A stretch of 64,000 bases of DNA from Apostichopus japonicus (Eukaryota; Echinodermata; Holothuroidea; Aspidochirotida; Stichopodidae): NCBI RefSeq assembly GCF_037975245.1, contig NC_092579.1, positions 11,452,678 through 11,516,677 on the forward strand, written 5' to 3'. Below, one piece after another: positions 28,301 through 37,882 of the stretch. Both the position numbers and the translations under genes were made by a program. Each line of letters opens with the position of its first letter. The stretch's first letter is position 1. The notes under the pieces are model-generated. The model saw nothing but the letters and a program-made list of their open reading frames with translations. It did no database searches and was not told the DNA's origin.

Positions 28301-31300
28301 CTACAGTGTACATATTGGTGTTCTATTCACCAAACCTACACATCTCTCCTACAGTGTACACATTGCTGTTATATTCACCAAACCTACACATCTCTCCTAC
28401 AGTGTACATATTGGTATTCTATTCACCAAACCTACACATCTCTCCTACAGTGTACTTATTGGTGTTCTATTCACCAAACCTACACATCTCTCCTGCAGTG
28501 TACATATTGGTGTTCTTTTCACCAAACCTACACATCTCTCCTACAGTCTGCACATTAGTCATTGGAATATGATGTTTGGACAACCAAAAATGTAACAACA
28601 GAAAAAATCCTTATAAATATACCCTGCAGATGGATATAGCCCTGCACTGAAAAGCTGGAAGCAACTTCTCAAAAAGGGAGTGGGTTTAGCAACGAGATGG
28701 AAAAAGAGCATTACTTGTAACATTTGACAGTGCAGTGCAGACAATGCCCAAAGATTCTGATAGGACAGTCAAATGGAGCAAAGGAAAATTCCACGCTTCT
28801 GGTAGGACAGTCATATAGAGCAAAGGAAAATTCCACGCTTCTGGTAGGACAGTCATATAGAGCATAGGAAAATTCCACGCTTCATATATTAACCTGTCGG
28901 GTAAATATTTTTCACCCACCACCCGTGGGTGGTGGGTGAAAGGCCCGTGACTACCTTGCTTGGAAAAATAAAGTCTCAATTTAAGGGCGTTAACATTAAC
29001 AATTTTGAGGAAGCAATAAACCTTGCGCAAGATCGTGATACATGGCGGAGGTTAATCACTGAGCATGTCGGATAGACGAGACTCAACTTACTACTACTAC
29101 TACTGCCTTCCTACACACCACTCCCACCTATCTCTGAATTACATGAGTAACTACTACTTGTAGTTAATGAGGAGCACTGTTTAATCGCACCAAAAAGAAT
29201 CATGAAATTTGCACTTCAAGCAATAGAAATATATGTGGTTCAGTAAAAAAGGTTGGAGAAAGTCACATGATAAATAACAATTCTTATCAATATCACAGTA
29301 CTTTTTTATCATCTTTTGTATCAAGTTTCGTAGTTTTCCGAATGTTATAGAACCGATTTGGTTTAACTCACCGACACAGGCCTCCACTGATTCAATATTG
29401 TTACTGCTGAGATTAAGCCTCCGTAACGTTTTGAGCTGGAAGATTGCATCTGGTATCTTTGGGAGATCGTTGCACGAGAGGTCAACATCCTCAAGAGGAC
29501 ACATCTCCAAAGATGCGGGCATGTTTTCCAGACTACGCTGGGTGTTTCTGAGATGTAATGTCTTGAGTTGGGTCATGGACACCACTTGTCTGAATGAAAG
29601 TGAAAATGATGAAAAAGGCAAATTGCAAACCAGAAATTCATATTCTCTCTCTCTTTCTCTCTGCATGAAAGACAGAGAGTTTTATACAACACCTAATTAT
29701 ATTCGGGCCATTTGATTGGTCAATTGCTCGTCGATTGTATGCTAAATCCGCTCTATTGCACGCTTTGTTTGTAGAACCATGCGTTATACTTTTTTTATAG
29801 CACTTTTGTCAATGGTAAGAGAGCAGAGAAACCTGTCTGTTCAAAACAATCTGTTGCATGAGTGCATTTTACATCCAATTATATACAAATTTGAAGGTGT
29901 TGTATGAAACAAATAATGAATGGTTTCCATTCGTGCAATAGTGCAAATATTTCATTCGTTGAAAGATGTAATTTTTTCCATTCAACTCAGTTGCGCCTCG
30001 TTGAATGGAACATTCCATCTTTCAACGAATGAAATATTTGCACTATTGCACGAATGGAAACAATTCATTATTTGTATATTATCTCAATAAATTTCTCCAC
30101 AGACTGTCATTCCACATAGTTTGTATTGGGTCTCCTAATGTCGACGAAGAATAATATACGAAAGGAATTAACAGTTTGAATTATATTCTGACCAAAAAAT
30201 TCTATGCTCTACTAAAAATGTCCTAGTCATATTTCCTGTAATGCTATTTCGAAAGGTTAGGTAAGGAGATCAAAGAATGTGTCGTCGTGGTGATAGACTA
30301 CCAACCTGAGCTGTGCTAGATCCAGAGGATTATTGTTCAAGATTAGAGTCTGTAAATTGACCAGCCGTCTCATCTGAGGAGGGAGAGTCGCTGGAAAAGA
30401 GAGCCAGAGAATAAAGAGATGATTGCAAGACAGACGAATATGTAATAAATATATTTGAGATAAAATGAACAAGAAGCGGTTATTACATTCCTTTCGGTAT
30501 CATTCCCTGGAATCCTGGACACAATAAAAATATCTACGTGTTACTATTTGTGATAAAGAAAAGAAAACATGTTTACTTCTGGTGTCTGTGTTCTTAGTTT
30601 GAATAATATCTGATCAATTTACGTACTGGCCTAGACCTATATATTAACGAATTAACTTTTCACGTAGTAATTTGGACCTATGCTATACCAAATATCTTAC
30701 GTTACTTGGGCTCACCATGTTGAGGGACCTCAAAGTTATTCTGAAATTTTTGTTATTTATTCTTCCTTCAAATGATGATTGTGAAGGTTCCCATGTATAA
30801 AATCTTTCCACATGTATTTCACCTCATTATGATTTAATACATTTCGAGCCTAAACCGCAGGGAGTATATCCAGTTTAAATCCATCTTCGCCCGTGACTGT
30901 ATATTATTATAGCCTAGGGTACAGTACTGGTACACACAGTGCAGTATGGTACTGTACTTGAGATTTGATGCTGTAATGAAATGGATTCGTTTATCATTAC
31001 GGAGGGTTCCCCGATGTCATTTATAGTTATCTTTGGCTACGTTTTTAAGTTTTAAGAACTTTTTGTACGAAAGATGGATATGGTACTTATTGAAAGTATA
31101 TTTTCTGCAGAAAACTACAGCCGATTAACGATATAAATAATTTTTTATAATCCAGTATTTACATAGCCCCTATGTCACAGTCTTCTTGTCTGAAGTTCCA
31201 AACATATGGTGACTTGTTGATAGTTTAAAACTTTTAATTGTGAACTTTTGAACTTGAAGGCTTGCCCTATTCCAATATCATGGAATGGTGGGAACCCCCA

Positions 31301-34300
31301 ATTTCTGTTAGTGTATGGATTACGCGTTTTATCCAGGTGAGAACATGTTAATCTAGAGTAAGTTAATGTAAGTTAATGTAGTTAAAGAGTATGTTAATCT
31401 GTAGAGTATGAATGAAGGATGGTGTGGGGTGCTTTTTCCAAGGATTGTGCTTTTCTTTTTGAAAGTGTAGGTAAAAACAAAGGCCCAAATATAGCATGTT
31501 ATTTGGATGTTTTTTTTTTCATAATTGTATGTGTAAGAGTATGTACATGACCTAGGCTATGCCATTCAGGGATGTAAGTGCAGCCCAAAAAAAAAACCGG
31601 AAAACTATTCGGAGACCCCGGGTGAATGCCGTCCTAACACATCCTACTCCTAGCTTTGACTACTTACACACTACCGTTATGTTAGGCTAGCTCAGAAGTA
31701 TTAGCGCTAACACATCTTACCCCTAGTTCTTACTACTTACACACTATCGTTATGTTAGGCTAGCTCAATGTTACGAATACGTCGCAGCGAACTACGGAAT
31801 AAAAAACAGTCTCACATTCGAATGCGATCACAAATATCGACTTTCATATGTGTATCCCGTAGATTTCCGCCGCTCACAAATATCACAAGCGTTAATTCCG
31901 AAAGTTATGTCGAGCACCAGCAGTTACGAAGATATCAATTAGCAGTCCAATCAACGTGAATTCGGCAAGGTTTTTCAACGACAGAAATGAGCTATGGCGA
32001 TTTGAAGTTCGCACGTACGCAACGATATTCACATGGCACATTGTTGTACAGTGCAATGCGATGATGCGAAACAGGAATGGTATTTTGATTGATCGATGAG
32101 TGAAAGTTGAAGTTAGCTTGCTGCAACGGGCCAGGCATTTTTGCCGCGTTGTGTCTTTGATATTCGAACAATTTTTTGGAACTTTATTGGAATTAAAAAA
32201 AAACGGATTTCCGTAAAAATACGGAAGACTTACATCCCTAAAAAAAAAAACGGATTTCCGTAACAATACGGAAGACTTACATCCCTGGCCATTGAATGTA
32301 CGACGTTGACAGGCTCGTGACTAAGTGCTTTGAACCGTAGATGAAATGTTGAGGAAAATCCAGGTAGTAGTTACGATACCTGGATTCATGTTGCAACACT
32401 ACCAGTTGTGGGAATTTTGCACTACCACACAACGCTAATTTGAGTCATCTTTTTTAAACACTCATACAAAATAAAACTGGCAGCAGTTTGACAAAGCTAA
32501 GGATCTGTGGACGGTGAAATGATGCTGACTTTTCAAAGATTAATTATACTTACGTAAGTTATTATCACTGAGATTGAGGTAAATCAGATCTGTCAACTGC
32601 ACAAACAACTGGTTGGGAATCTCTGTGATTCTACGCAAGAGGGAAGGAAAAAGAAAAGAAAAAAAAAACGGATGTGATTAATTCATTGAACGTGTAATTT
32701 GTAATAGAATGTATCAAAGAGAACTTACAGTTGATACCAGCCCCAAAAAATGGTTTATTTTCACTTATTTCCATTGACATGGATATGATTATCCCTGACT
32801 ATGACTGCATTGCAGAGGTTCTTAATAAAAATCGTCACCTTCATTCCCAATGGGGTGATATTTCTTATTGTTATCTATCTAATCATTGATAATACTGAGA
32901 GTGCAATGGCACTGAGTTAACATCTGCGCTGATAGTTGCTGTTGTTATGAAATGCTAAGCTCAGTCCTTGCGAATGAATAATCTGAACATTTAAGAGTAT
33001 ACTTTGAACCCTAAAAGGTGATATTAAATGCAACCCTGCATGAATGGTACATTGATCCGTAGAAGTTTTTGTCACAACTTTTAGGCCATCCTTAATTGTT
33101 AGTATTTTGTCCTCAAAGGTGTAAACTGATAAAGACTTTATGGCTTTTGCTGAGATGATGATTTGAATTTTAACATTTGCTGAGCTGATGCTGTTGATGG
33201 GAAGCAGTTCAACTCCAAACTTATGGTAAACCATTAAACAAGTCTTTATAAATTATGGTATGGTATGGCATGGCATGGTATGGTGGATTGGTGCATTTGG
33301 CCCTTAAAAGAGTCCAGACAAACTTCTTCAATTTTGTTATAGCAGTAACATCCAATAGTGTTACTGCTAGTCCCTTATTGTTTTATTTATCATATTTGGT
33401 ACCAAGATCTCACTGAGGAGGGACAATGATGGATGTTGAGCAATGAATGATTATTTTGACCTTTGAGAGACAGAGAGCTTACTTATTGTGACTGAGGTTC
33501 AGGGACAGCATACTTCGAGCCCTCTCCATTTCTTCGGGAACGTTAACAAATTCATTGTGACTGAAATCCTGTGAAAGTATTAAAATCAGACACATAGTAT
33601 GACTTGCATGGGAATATCAAAAGAGCACTGACTACTGAAACAATATATAGTTTGGGTCAACATTCTCTGCAGTTTGCTTCCTACCATCCAAAATTCACTT
33701 TTGTTCTTCAGATAATTCATGTAGGCTTGGTATAAAGACTCTGACAGTCCTCACAAGTTTCCAAGTACTCATTGAAATTAATCTATCCTGAACATAAATG
33801 GACCACTGCAGTTTAAAAACCACTACAACCCTTAAAATGAATTAGCTATAATCCCATAATAATAACCACAGATTTTTCCTGTTGTCATGGAAATACTGCA
33901 GTATGTGTTTGAAACTGTCAATAGTTTGTCACTAGTTAATCATTTCATTCAGTCTTAAAGTACTAATTGTAGTTATTTGATCTGCCAATGTTTCATAAGA
34001 TTTTTGTATACAAAATATGAAATAAACATCTTAACATTGGTACTATTTTGTAGACCATTTTGCCATGCAATACAAAGGTTAAGTTTCTACCTCCTCCACT
34101 CCTACCTTCCCTCCCCCCCCCCCCCCCCGCCCGACCAAATCTTCCATGCGTAAACCAACCATGTTTGGATCAATGAAGTTTTTTTTTCTTTCATCTTATG
34201 TCTAAGATTAATCTTACCACGATGCTGATGTCATCCAGTGCAAAGATGTCATTGGGAATGCCTGACGTCCTGATTTTATTATGGCTGACATTTAGCGTCC

Positions 34301-36202
34301 TCAGACTTGATAGGACCGGGAGATCTCCATGAATCTGTATAAGGTTATTGCGGGACATATGAAGATGTTCCTGATGGTAAAGAGGGAAAGAGGGTCATAC
34401 GGTAGAGTATTGCATTGCAAAACTAAAATATATTGGAGAGGAGAGCTACAGAAAGTCAAACAAGCTAGATCTTAAGCAGGATATAGTAAATCTGCTTAAA
34501 AGAAACAATGATGGTGCTTTGATGAAATAACCAGTGTTTTAGGTCAAGTAATTTTATCAGATCGCCTAGTACCTCTGAGTACTGGAGGTTCTGAGTACCA
34601 AGTGGTCAGTATCTGAGTACAGCAGTTTAGAGTGCACTTACCAACTACAATTTCTATTTCATCCGAGTACTTTTGATATAAAAGTATATGGCACCTTTGG
34701 TTATAAAGTTCTACTCACTGATTGTCATTATAAACAATGATTTAGCAGTTGAATGCAGCAACATTGCTCAGATCTGGTTATTGATTGCCAAAACCAAAAT
34801 ATGGAGAAACTGCTGATATTGGAATGACAAATTTGCTAGTAGAAAGCAACTTCACAGGTTACAAAGCACATTTATAATGAGGACTCACTACCTAAGAAAT
34901 TGGTCTTGATTAAACTACTAGCATTCCAAACATGGTGCCTCTGAGACCCATCTCTACCACCCAGTAGTCAGTGGAACCTTTGGGCAAAGGTATTTGCAGA
35001 TAACTTGGGTTCTGTTAATCCACACATTGTACTGACTAATAGGTCTACACCATGGAGGGAAAGTCTAACCTAACCATTCCGGGCAAATAAAACTGAAAGT
35101 TGGCTTTGACCTTGCTTGATGATTATTCCCATTTATGCCTGACACCTGGGGATTCCTGAACATTTCTACAATGTCCTTAGGGGTCCACGTGTGGAAGAGT
35201 TCAGCATCTAGGTCTTAACCAACAAATACGTCACAAAATTTAGAGGTACAAGTATGAGCCATCTTCTGAACTACTGTAACTTAAGCTAACAAAGTTTACA
35301 GTAGGCAAATACATTTTGTGTACAAGTTGGAATTTGCTCAAGCCTAAAGGTCTTGCGCACTTAGGCCTTCTACATTCTTTCCTTCACGATTCTGTGTGAC
35401 TAAGACTTTATAACAACTTAACTTATTTCTTCATAAGCATTAACATCTTAATTTGATAATACTATAATACAATATTGAAGAAAAGTTAAGTTTCACTCAC
35501 CAGCTTGCTAAGGCTTGACAACTCATCCGGTAACATGGCTATACTTGTTTTGTTCAGCTTCAGCCACCGCAATCCTGACATGTCCACCAACGTCTTAGGG
35601 AACAAGTCATCCTGTGAACAGACAAAGGGGAAGAGGAATTTAACACACAGCATGCACATCAGTTTGACATGGGCAAAATAAAACTGACATACTGTAGCCT
35701 ACAGGGGCTCTGGCGTCATGACTACTGGTTTTAAGGATTTTGTCAACAGTTTTAAGCCTAGGTTAGGCCCTAGCCTGCTGGCATTCTTAATTCAAAAGAT
35801 GTGTAGGCCAAGTCGAATTTTGAAATTTCAAGAACTGTAATCAACTCCATGGCTTAATTTGTCATTTTTACCGAACTGGTACCACTTAAGTGGGCTAGTG
35901 TACAAATATATGGAGTAGCCTAGGCTAAACCGACATGTTTCAACAGATTCGTGAAACCGCTACCAACTTGTAACGTACGGGCAAAGGACGAATTGCGTCG
36001 GTGTGTCGAAGAAAGCTGTAGACTAGTGACGCTATTTTGGTAGGGTAATTAAGGCAAATTAAAGGAACCTATGCCATATTAATTAATCAAAGAAATTAAA
36101 ATTATCATCAGGAGACAGAACTACAATATATCATGATACCTGGAAGTTATTTCCCGAAAAATCAACACCTCTCACGAACGGAAGTACACTGGCAGCAGCC
36201 AT
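572..36202 (-). CDS. FLII: Flightless-I homolog (LRR + gelsolin repeats), 3'-partial, 27 exons
   Basis: Flightless-I is an actin-binding and transcription co-regulator protein with an N-terminal leucine-rich-repeat half and a C-terminal gelsolin-repeat half. Exons read on the minus strand: 36140-36202, 35501-35611, 34218-34370, 33483-33568, 32554-32630, 30306-30390, 29372-29589, 27311-27527, 25481-25565, 24845-24995, 24048-24154, 21671-21744, 17959-18095, 15849-15895, 14395-14460, 13216-13455, 12412-12527, 11623-11752, 11004-11085, 9666-9753, 9067-9180, 7053-7163, 4212-4320, 3570-3650, 2411-2507, 1537-1814, 572-774. All have GT donors and AG acceptors, and phases join throughout: 3326 nt, about 1108 codons plus two bases. 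The start [20 protein letters not shown] matches the conserved FLII N-terminus (VLPFVRGVD). Other family signatures are [53 protein letters not shown] and [18 protein letters not shown]. The vertebrate protein is about 1270 residues, so roughly the last 160-200 residues are outside the window. Confidence 0.95.
7053..7163 (-). CDS. FLII: FLII exon 22: extra, duplicated copy of the repeat-3 terminal exon
   Basis: This 111-nt exon encodes [20 protein letters not shown] and then [10 protein letters not shown], parallel to exon 23 ([23 protein letters not shown]). Both are entered in phase 2 after the GG of exon 21. Exon 22 also ends in phase 2 at donor GTAGGC, so it can be included or skipped without breaking the frame (21-22-23 or 21-23). 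Splicing 22 directly to exon 24 through this donor would hit a TGA early in exon 24. An internal GTCATT donor after CAAACG is in phase 0 and would allow a mutually exclusive 21-22-24 product. That donor is weak. Vertebrate FLII has a single such segment. Confidence 0.75.
7580..8110. repeat. Minisatellite, ~105-110 bp unit, about 5 copies
   Basis: Copies share ACAAATTTGTCCCAGAA, CTGCACCACCTTAAACT, CTGCTAATGAA and a C-rich spacer (AACCCCCGCC plus poly-C). It lies in the FLII intron between exons 21 and 22. Spacer length varies between copies. A short minus-strand open frame across it is a by-product of the repeat. Confidence 0.9.
9067..24154 (-). CDS. FLII: FLII exons 11-21: basic linker and gelsolin repeats 1-3
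   Basis: Residues about 416-815. Exon 11 (24048-24154) is a strongly basic helix-like linker with [11 protein letters not shown], a plausible nuclear-targeting stretch as in other FLII proteins. Exon 12 (21671-21744) adds an acidic EEEDDE run. Exon 13 carries the highly conserved [15 protein letters not shown] that opens gelsolin repeat 1; exons 14-16 continue it with [30 protein letters not shown] and [11 protein letters not shown]. Exons 17-19 cover repeat 2 ([31 protein letters not shown]). Exons 20-21 cover repeat 3 ([34 protein letters not shown]). Domain limits are by analogy with the family. Confidence 0.9.
10919..10952. repeat. (GACA)n microsatellite
   Basis: A run of CAGACAGACAGACAGA followed by GATAGATA in the FLII intron between exons 19 and 20. 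It sits at the end of a stretch (about 10140-10920) resembling the repetitive 46.1-46.6 kb segment. A shorter related tract is at 6424-6447. Confidence 0.8.
15418..15530. repeat. Palindromic short tandem repeat (AGCTATCTA/TAGATAGCT)
   Basis: Alternating TAGTCAGCTATCTAT and TTAGCTAGATAGTCAGC blocks give several overlapping inverted repeats able to form hairpins. It lies in the FLII intron between exons 14 and 15, about 430 bp from exon 14. Confidence 0.85.
17452..17612. mobile_element. Hairpin MITE, copy A
   Basis: Arms GTGTAAAAGTAAGAGGGCC and GGCCAACTTACTTTTACAC are inverted, with GATCCTAGCAGGATC and GATCCTGCCAGGATCGAA inside. The right flank (CTCTTACACCTGTAGGCTCT to GCTAACAGTTTT) is shared with copy B, so the element extends past the hairpin. 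Intronic in FLII; no open frame. Confidence 0.65.
18225..18989. repeat. Minisatellite with 94-bp dimer (45 + 49 bp), left part
   Basis: Alternating subunits GTATTCCAGTTGAGCCTTAC and GTATTCCATTTGAGTCTTAC, each followed by GATGCA and an AT-rich ATAGATAA block. It lies in the FLII intron between exons 12 and 13. The array is interrupted at 18990 by a transposon and resumes at 20217. Confidence 0.92.
18990..20208. mobile_element. hAT-like non-autonomous DNA transposon with perfect 8-bp target duplication
   Basis: The 1219-bp insertion has inverted ends TAGTGTTTACACGGGT and ACCCGTGCAAACACTA. It is flanked directly by GATAACAT at 18982-18989 and 20209-20216, which is the sequence of the interrupted minisatellite. 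The subterminal parts are rich in GGGTACCCG palindromes. Inside are about four copies of a segment containing CCTAACACCACACTAAGTCA and two of GGTAATAAATTAGGAACCGG. No transposase frame. The 8-bp duplication and TAGTGTTTNCACGGG ends fit the hAT superfamily. Confidence 0.85.
20217..20345. repeat. Minisatellite with 94-bp dimer, right part
   Basis: Continuation of the 18225-18989 array beyond the inserted element, with about two and a half further subunits decaying by 20345. Confidence 0.85.
22370..22570. mobile_element. Hairpin MITE, copy B
   Basis: Same family as the element at 17452: GTGTGAAAGTAAGTCGGCC, then TGACGTTTCGATCCT, and the inverted arm GGATCGAAATGTCAGGCC followed by AACTTACTTTCACAC. 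Its loop carries a second small hairpin (CACGCACCAAATGTGCGTG). Intronic in FLII between exons 11 and 12. Confidence 0.65.
24845..36202 (-). CDS. FLII: FLII exons 1-10: leucine-rich-repeat half
   Basis: Residues 1 to about 415. Repeats of the form LxxLxLxxNxL recur about every 23 residues: [144 protein letters not shown] and [15 protein letters not shown]. In the known family this half binds protein partners (LRRFIP-type coiled coils, signalling proteins). Exon boundaries are not tied to one repeat per exon. Exons 9-10 end the solenoid, and exon 10 runs into a proline-rich linker ([12 protein letters not shown]). Introns here hold the 48-bp minisatellite, two CAGGGATG-ended transposons and the 396-bp foldback element. 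Confidence 0.93.
25805..27173. mobile_element. Probable hAT-like non-autonomous element, CAGGGATGCAA ends
   Basis: Ends CAGGGATGCAA (25805) and TTGCATCCCTG (27173) are inverted, with matching subterminal GTTTG(T/C)GTCCCG and GGGACGCAAG motifs. No clean target duplication was seen and there is no transposase frame. It occupies most of the FLII intron between exons 8 and 9. The ends resemble those of the 31567-32287 element. Confidence 0.6.
27790..28556. repeat. 48-bp minisatellite, about 16 copies
   Basis: The unit contains CACCAAACCTACACATCTCT and CCTACAGTGTACACATTG, then a variable (G/C)TGTT(C/A)TATT block. Because 48 is divisible by three and the unit has no stop, all three plus-strand frames stay open for 240-270 codons. 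These are not genes. The array lies in the FLII intron between exons 7 and 8; one unit near 28235 is shortened. Confidence 0.95.
28780..28880. repeat. Short tandem repeat, ~45 bp, 2-3 copies
   Basis: AAGGAAAATTCCACGCTTC and TGGTAGGACAGTCATATAGA repeat. It is in the same FLII intron as the 48-bp minisatellite. Confidence 0.8.
28910..28941. repeat. Near-perfect 32-bp palindrome
   Basis: Two perfect 15-bp arms (TTTCACCCACCACCC and its reverse complement) separated by GT. Intronic in FLII. Confidence 0.85.
29683..30078. mobile_element. Foldback MITE with TATACAA ends, copy 1
   Basis: The 396-bp element begins TATACAACACCTAATTATAT and ends TTTGTATA. The right half is a long hairpin: TTCGTGCAATAGTGCAAATA and TTTCATTCGTTGAAAGATG are repeated in inverse orientation about 60 bases apart. 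A second copy lies inverted at 49583-49973. It is in the FLII intron between exons 6 and 7; no open frame. Confidence 0.75.
31567..32287. mobile_element. TIR element with CAGGGATGTAAGT ends and direct GCCATT flanks
   Basis: Ends CAGGGATGTAAGT and ACTTACATCCCTG are inverted and flanked directly by GCCATT at 31561-31566 and 32288-32293. The right terminal segment (CGGATTTCCGTA, AATACGGAAG, ACTTACATCCCT) is present twice in tandem. A ~70-bp internal segment (ACTACTTACACACTA.CGTTA, GTTAGGCTAGCTCA) is also duplicated. It carries short open frames but no recognisable transposase. It is in the FLII intron between exons 5 and 6. The ends are hAT-like, though hAT normally makes 8-bp duplications. Confidence 0.7.
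33252..33286. repeat. (GGTAT/GGCAT)n short tandem repeat
   Basis: TATGGTATGGTATGGCATGG continuing in 5-bp steps; FLII intron between exons 4 and 5. No other structure was recognised in that intron. Confidence 0.8.
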
Positions 36203-36428
36203 TGTTTTTAGAGGGCGCTATACATGTTGAATCTACACTTGACCCATAAGGTAGCATACGCCCATTAAAAGCCCTATTGAAGTGCACATTAAATGACAAA
36301 GATAATGTGGTCTTATAAGTCTATATAGAAGTTTTCACTAGGTAATTAAACGCTACCCAACACTGGATAGCTGACAATTTGGCCTTTCATGGCACCATCA
36401 ATTTTTCGTATCATGACCGCGCAGATAT
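36203..36428. promoter_or_regulatory. Putative FLII promoter / 5' region
   Basis: This is the interval immediately upstream of the FLII start codon at 36202. It contains AGAGGGCGC directly before the start, but no clear TATA box placed for the minus strand. An open frame points the other way from 36430, so it could be a shared promoter. No transcription start is visible from sequence alone. Confidence 0.35.
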
Positions 36429-36429
36429 T

Positions 36430-36735
36430 ATGAGCCTGAAGTTTTCGTCACTTGTAAACAAACCTCTTCACTCAGTAGTAAACAAGTTTCGTCCGCTTCT
36501 GGGAGACCTAAATGGGTCTAAAATTGCTTCAATTGACCCAATGTATGCACCACAACTTCAAGTACGTCCATTCATGCTCTTCAACATGCAAGCCACAAAA
36601 AAACAGGTCAAAAAGATGTTCTCCTGCTGCTCTTTGGCACTTTTCCTGAAGGAGAACAATCGGGTGGATGGATATAGACCGTCTAATATAGGTGTATGCC
36701 AAAACATACAGCAGGATATCTGTTTTATGTTTTAA
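36430..36735 (+). CDS. Unrecognised open frame divergent from FLII (possible exon of an unknown gene)
   Basis: The plus-strand frame from ATG at 36430 reads MSLKFSSLVNKPLHSVVNKF, continuing through PLLGDLNGSKIASIDPMYAP and KKQVKKMFSCCSLALFLKEN to a stop at 36735, about 101 residues. Composition is protein-like and unlike the surrounding repeats, and it starts about 230 bp from the oppositely oriented FLII start. GT donors at AATCGG|GTGGAT and AATATAG|GTGTAT are possible exits if it is a first exon. I recognise no domain and no partner exon. It may be a real divergent gene exon, a decayed fragment or chance. Confidence 0.3.
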   Translation: MSLKFSSLVNKPLHSVVNKFRPLLGDLNGSKIASIDPMYAPQLQVRPFMLFNMQATKKQVKKMFSCCSLALFLKENNRVDGYRPSNIGVCQNIQQDICFMF

Positions 36736-36829
36736 ATACAGAAATTGTGCCTTTGACGGCGCCCCGAGAACAGAAGTTCAACACAAGTGACAATTCTGGT
36801 GGCCCAGTATGGCGGGACGTTTGAACCAT

Positions 36830-36960
36830 CGTTATGATCATCAGTGTCGTTGCGAGAAGTTATCTTACCGTCGTAAGAAGTTATGTTACCGTCGCGGAAA
36901 CTTACATTGCCGTCGCGAAAACTTAGGTAGCCGTCGCGTAACTAATGTTTCCGTTGCAAC
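36830..36960. repeat. ~20-bp tandem repeat with CCGTCGCG core
   Basis: Units such as TTACCGTCGTAAGAAGTTATG, CCGTCGCGGAAACTTACATTG and CCGTCGCGAAAACTTAGGTAG repeat about five times. They resemble in style the GTTGATGTCTAAAC subrepeats of the foldback element at 43161 and may be the end of a related element. Confidence 0.7.
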
Positions 36961-37329
36961 TAATTTTGCTTCCCAATTTCACCCCACCCCTTTGGTTTAT
37001 GGGGAAATTCCTTTAATTCTGCTGTGTCGAATTGGGCAGCCATAATATTATTCTTGATGTGTTAAGCTTCTAAGTTCGATAAAAACACAGACTATCTTAG
37101 TAATGTAACATACTATATAGCAATGTGGCATGTTATGGTCGTACAATAACGTACACGATGCGCAATAATTCGGCATGATACGGGATAGGCTTACGTAGGC
37201 TTGAAATTCGCGATATATATGCCAGGTATAGCTTACATTGAATGTGATTGGTAGATGTGGGACAACGTCCACCTTTACTGGTCACTTCTCACATATATGA
37301 AATTTAATTTCATACTTGCGACGTAATAC

Positions 37330-37611
37330 CGGTGCTGCGGCCAAGTGGATAAAGGCGGTGGCATTTGAAGCATTGAGGCTTAGCAATCGGAAGGTTCGGG
37401 GTTCGATTCCCGGCCGGGTCGTAGTAAGGTGGGTTTTTCATCCAAGAGCAATTTACGGTTTTCCCATCTGAAATGACTTTCTAAATTGAAAAGATTCCAA
37501 ATTTGAGTTAAAATGTTGAATTGGAAGCCACCCGACGTGTAAGTTGTAATCCATAAGCCCTTGCGGGTTTCTCCCACATTTGTGGTCGCTTAAGCGTCGT
37601 AAAAATAACTG

Positions 37612-37661
<50 letters not shown>
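37330..37661 (+). mobile_element. tRNA-derived SINE with (ATT)n tail
   Basis: The head (37330-37422) has an A-box-like GGCCAAGTGGATAAAGG and a perfect B box GGTTCGATTCC, with the longer spacing of a type II (Leu/Ser-like) tRNA. The acceptor ends do not pair well, so it is not a working tRNA gene. A ~190-bp unrelated body follows, then (ATT)n at about 37613-37661. After the tail TGAAATTGGACAACGGAA occurs twice in tandem. No clear target duplication. Confidence 0.75.
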
Positions 37662-37882
37662 GAAATTGGACAACGGAATGAAATTGGACAACGGAAGTTT
37701 TCCGCGACGGCGTACAGTAGATGAATGTTTGCAATTATAGAAGCATAAACTCGTCACTTTTCGTCAAGATGTCAGGTTCTGTGTTATTTGTCAACGGGGC
37801 AAAATTCGTGACCACTTCTCATTACGGTAATAGTCTTGTATAGTATGAACACATGCAGTTGCCTCGAAGTCTTCAACTCGTC

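Noticed and set aside
27772-28595. Three overlapping plus-strand open frames of 243-271 codons
   Set aside because: They are the three frames of a stop-free 48-bp minisatellite and encode only a 16-residue repeat; they lie inside an FLII intron.
32917-33234. 105-codon minus-strand open frame between FLII exons 4 and 5
   Set aside because: It is on the FLII strand but does not match the family, lacks fitting splice sites, and the leucine-rich repeats join directly without it.
37330-37422. Functional type II tRNA gene
   Set aside because: Acceptor ends do not pair, and it is joined to a SINE body with an (ATT)n tail.
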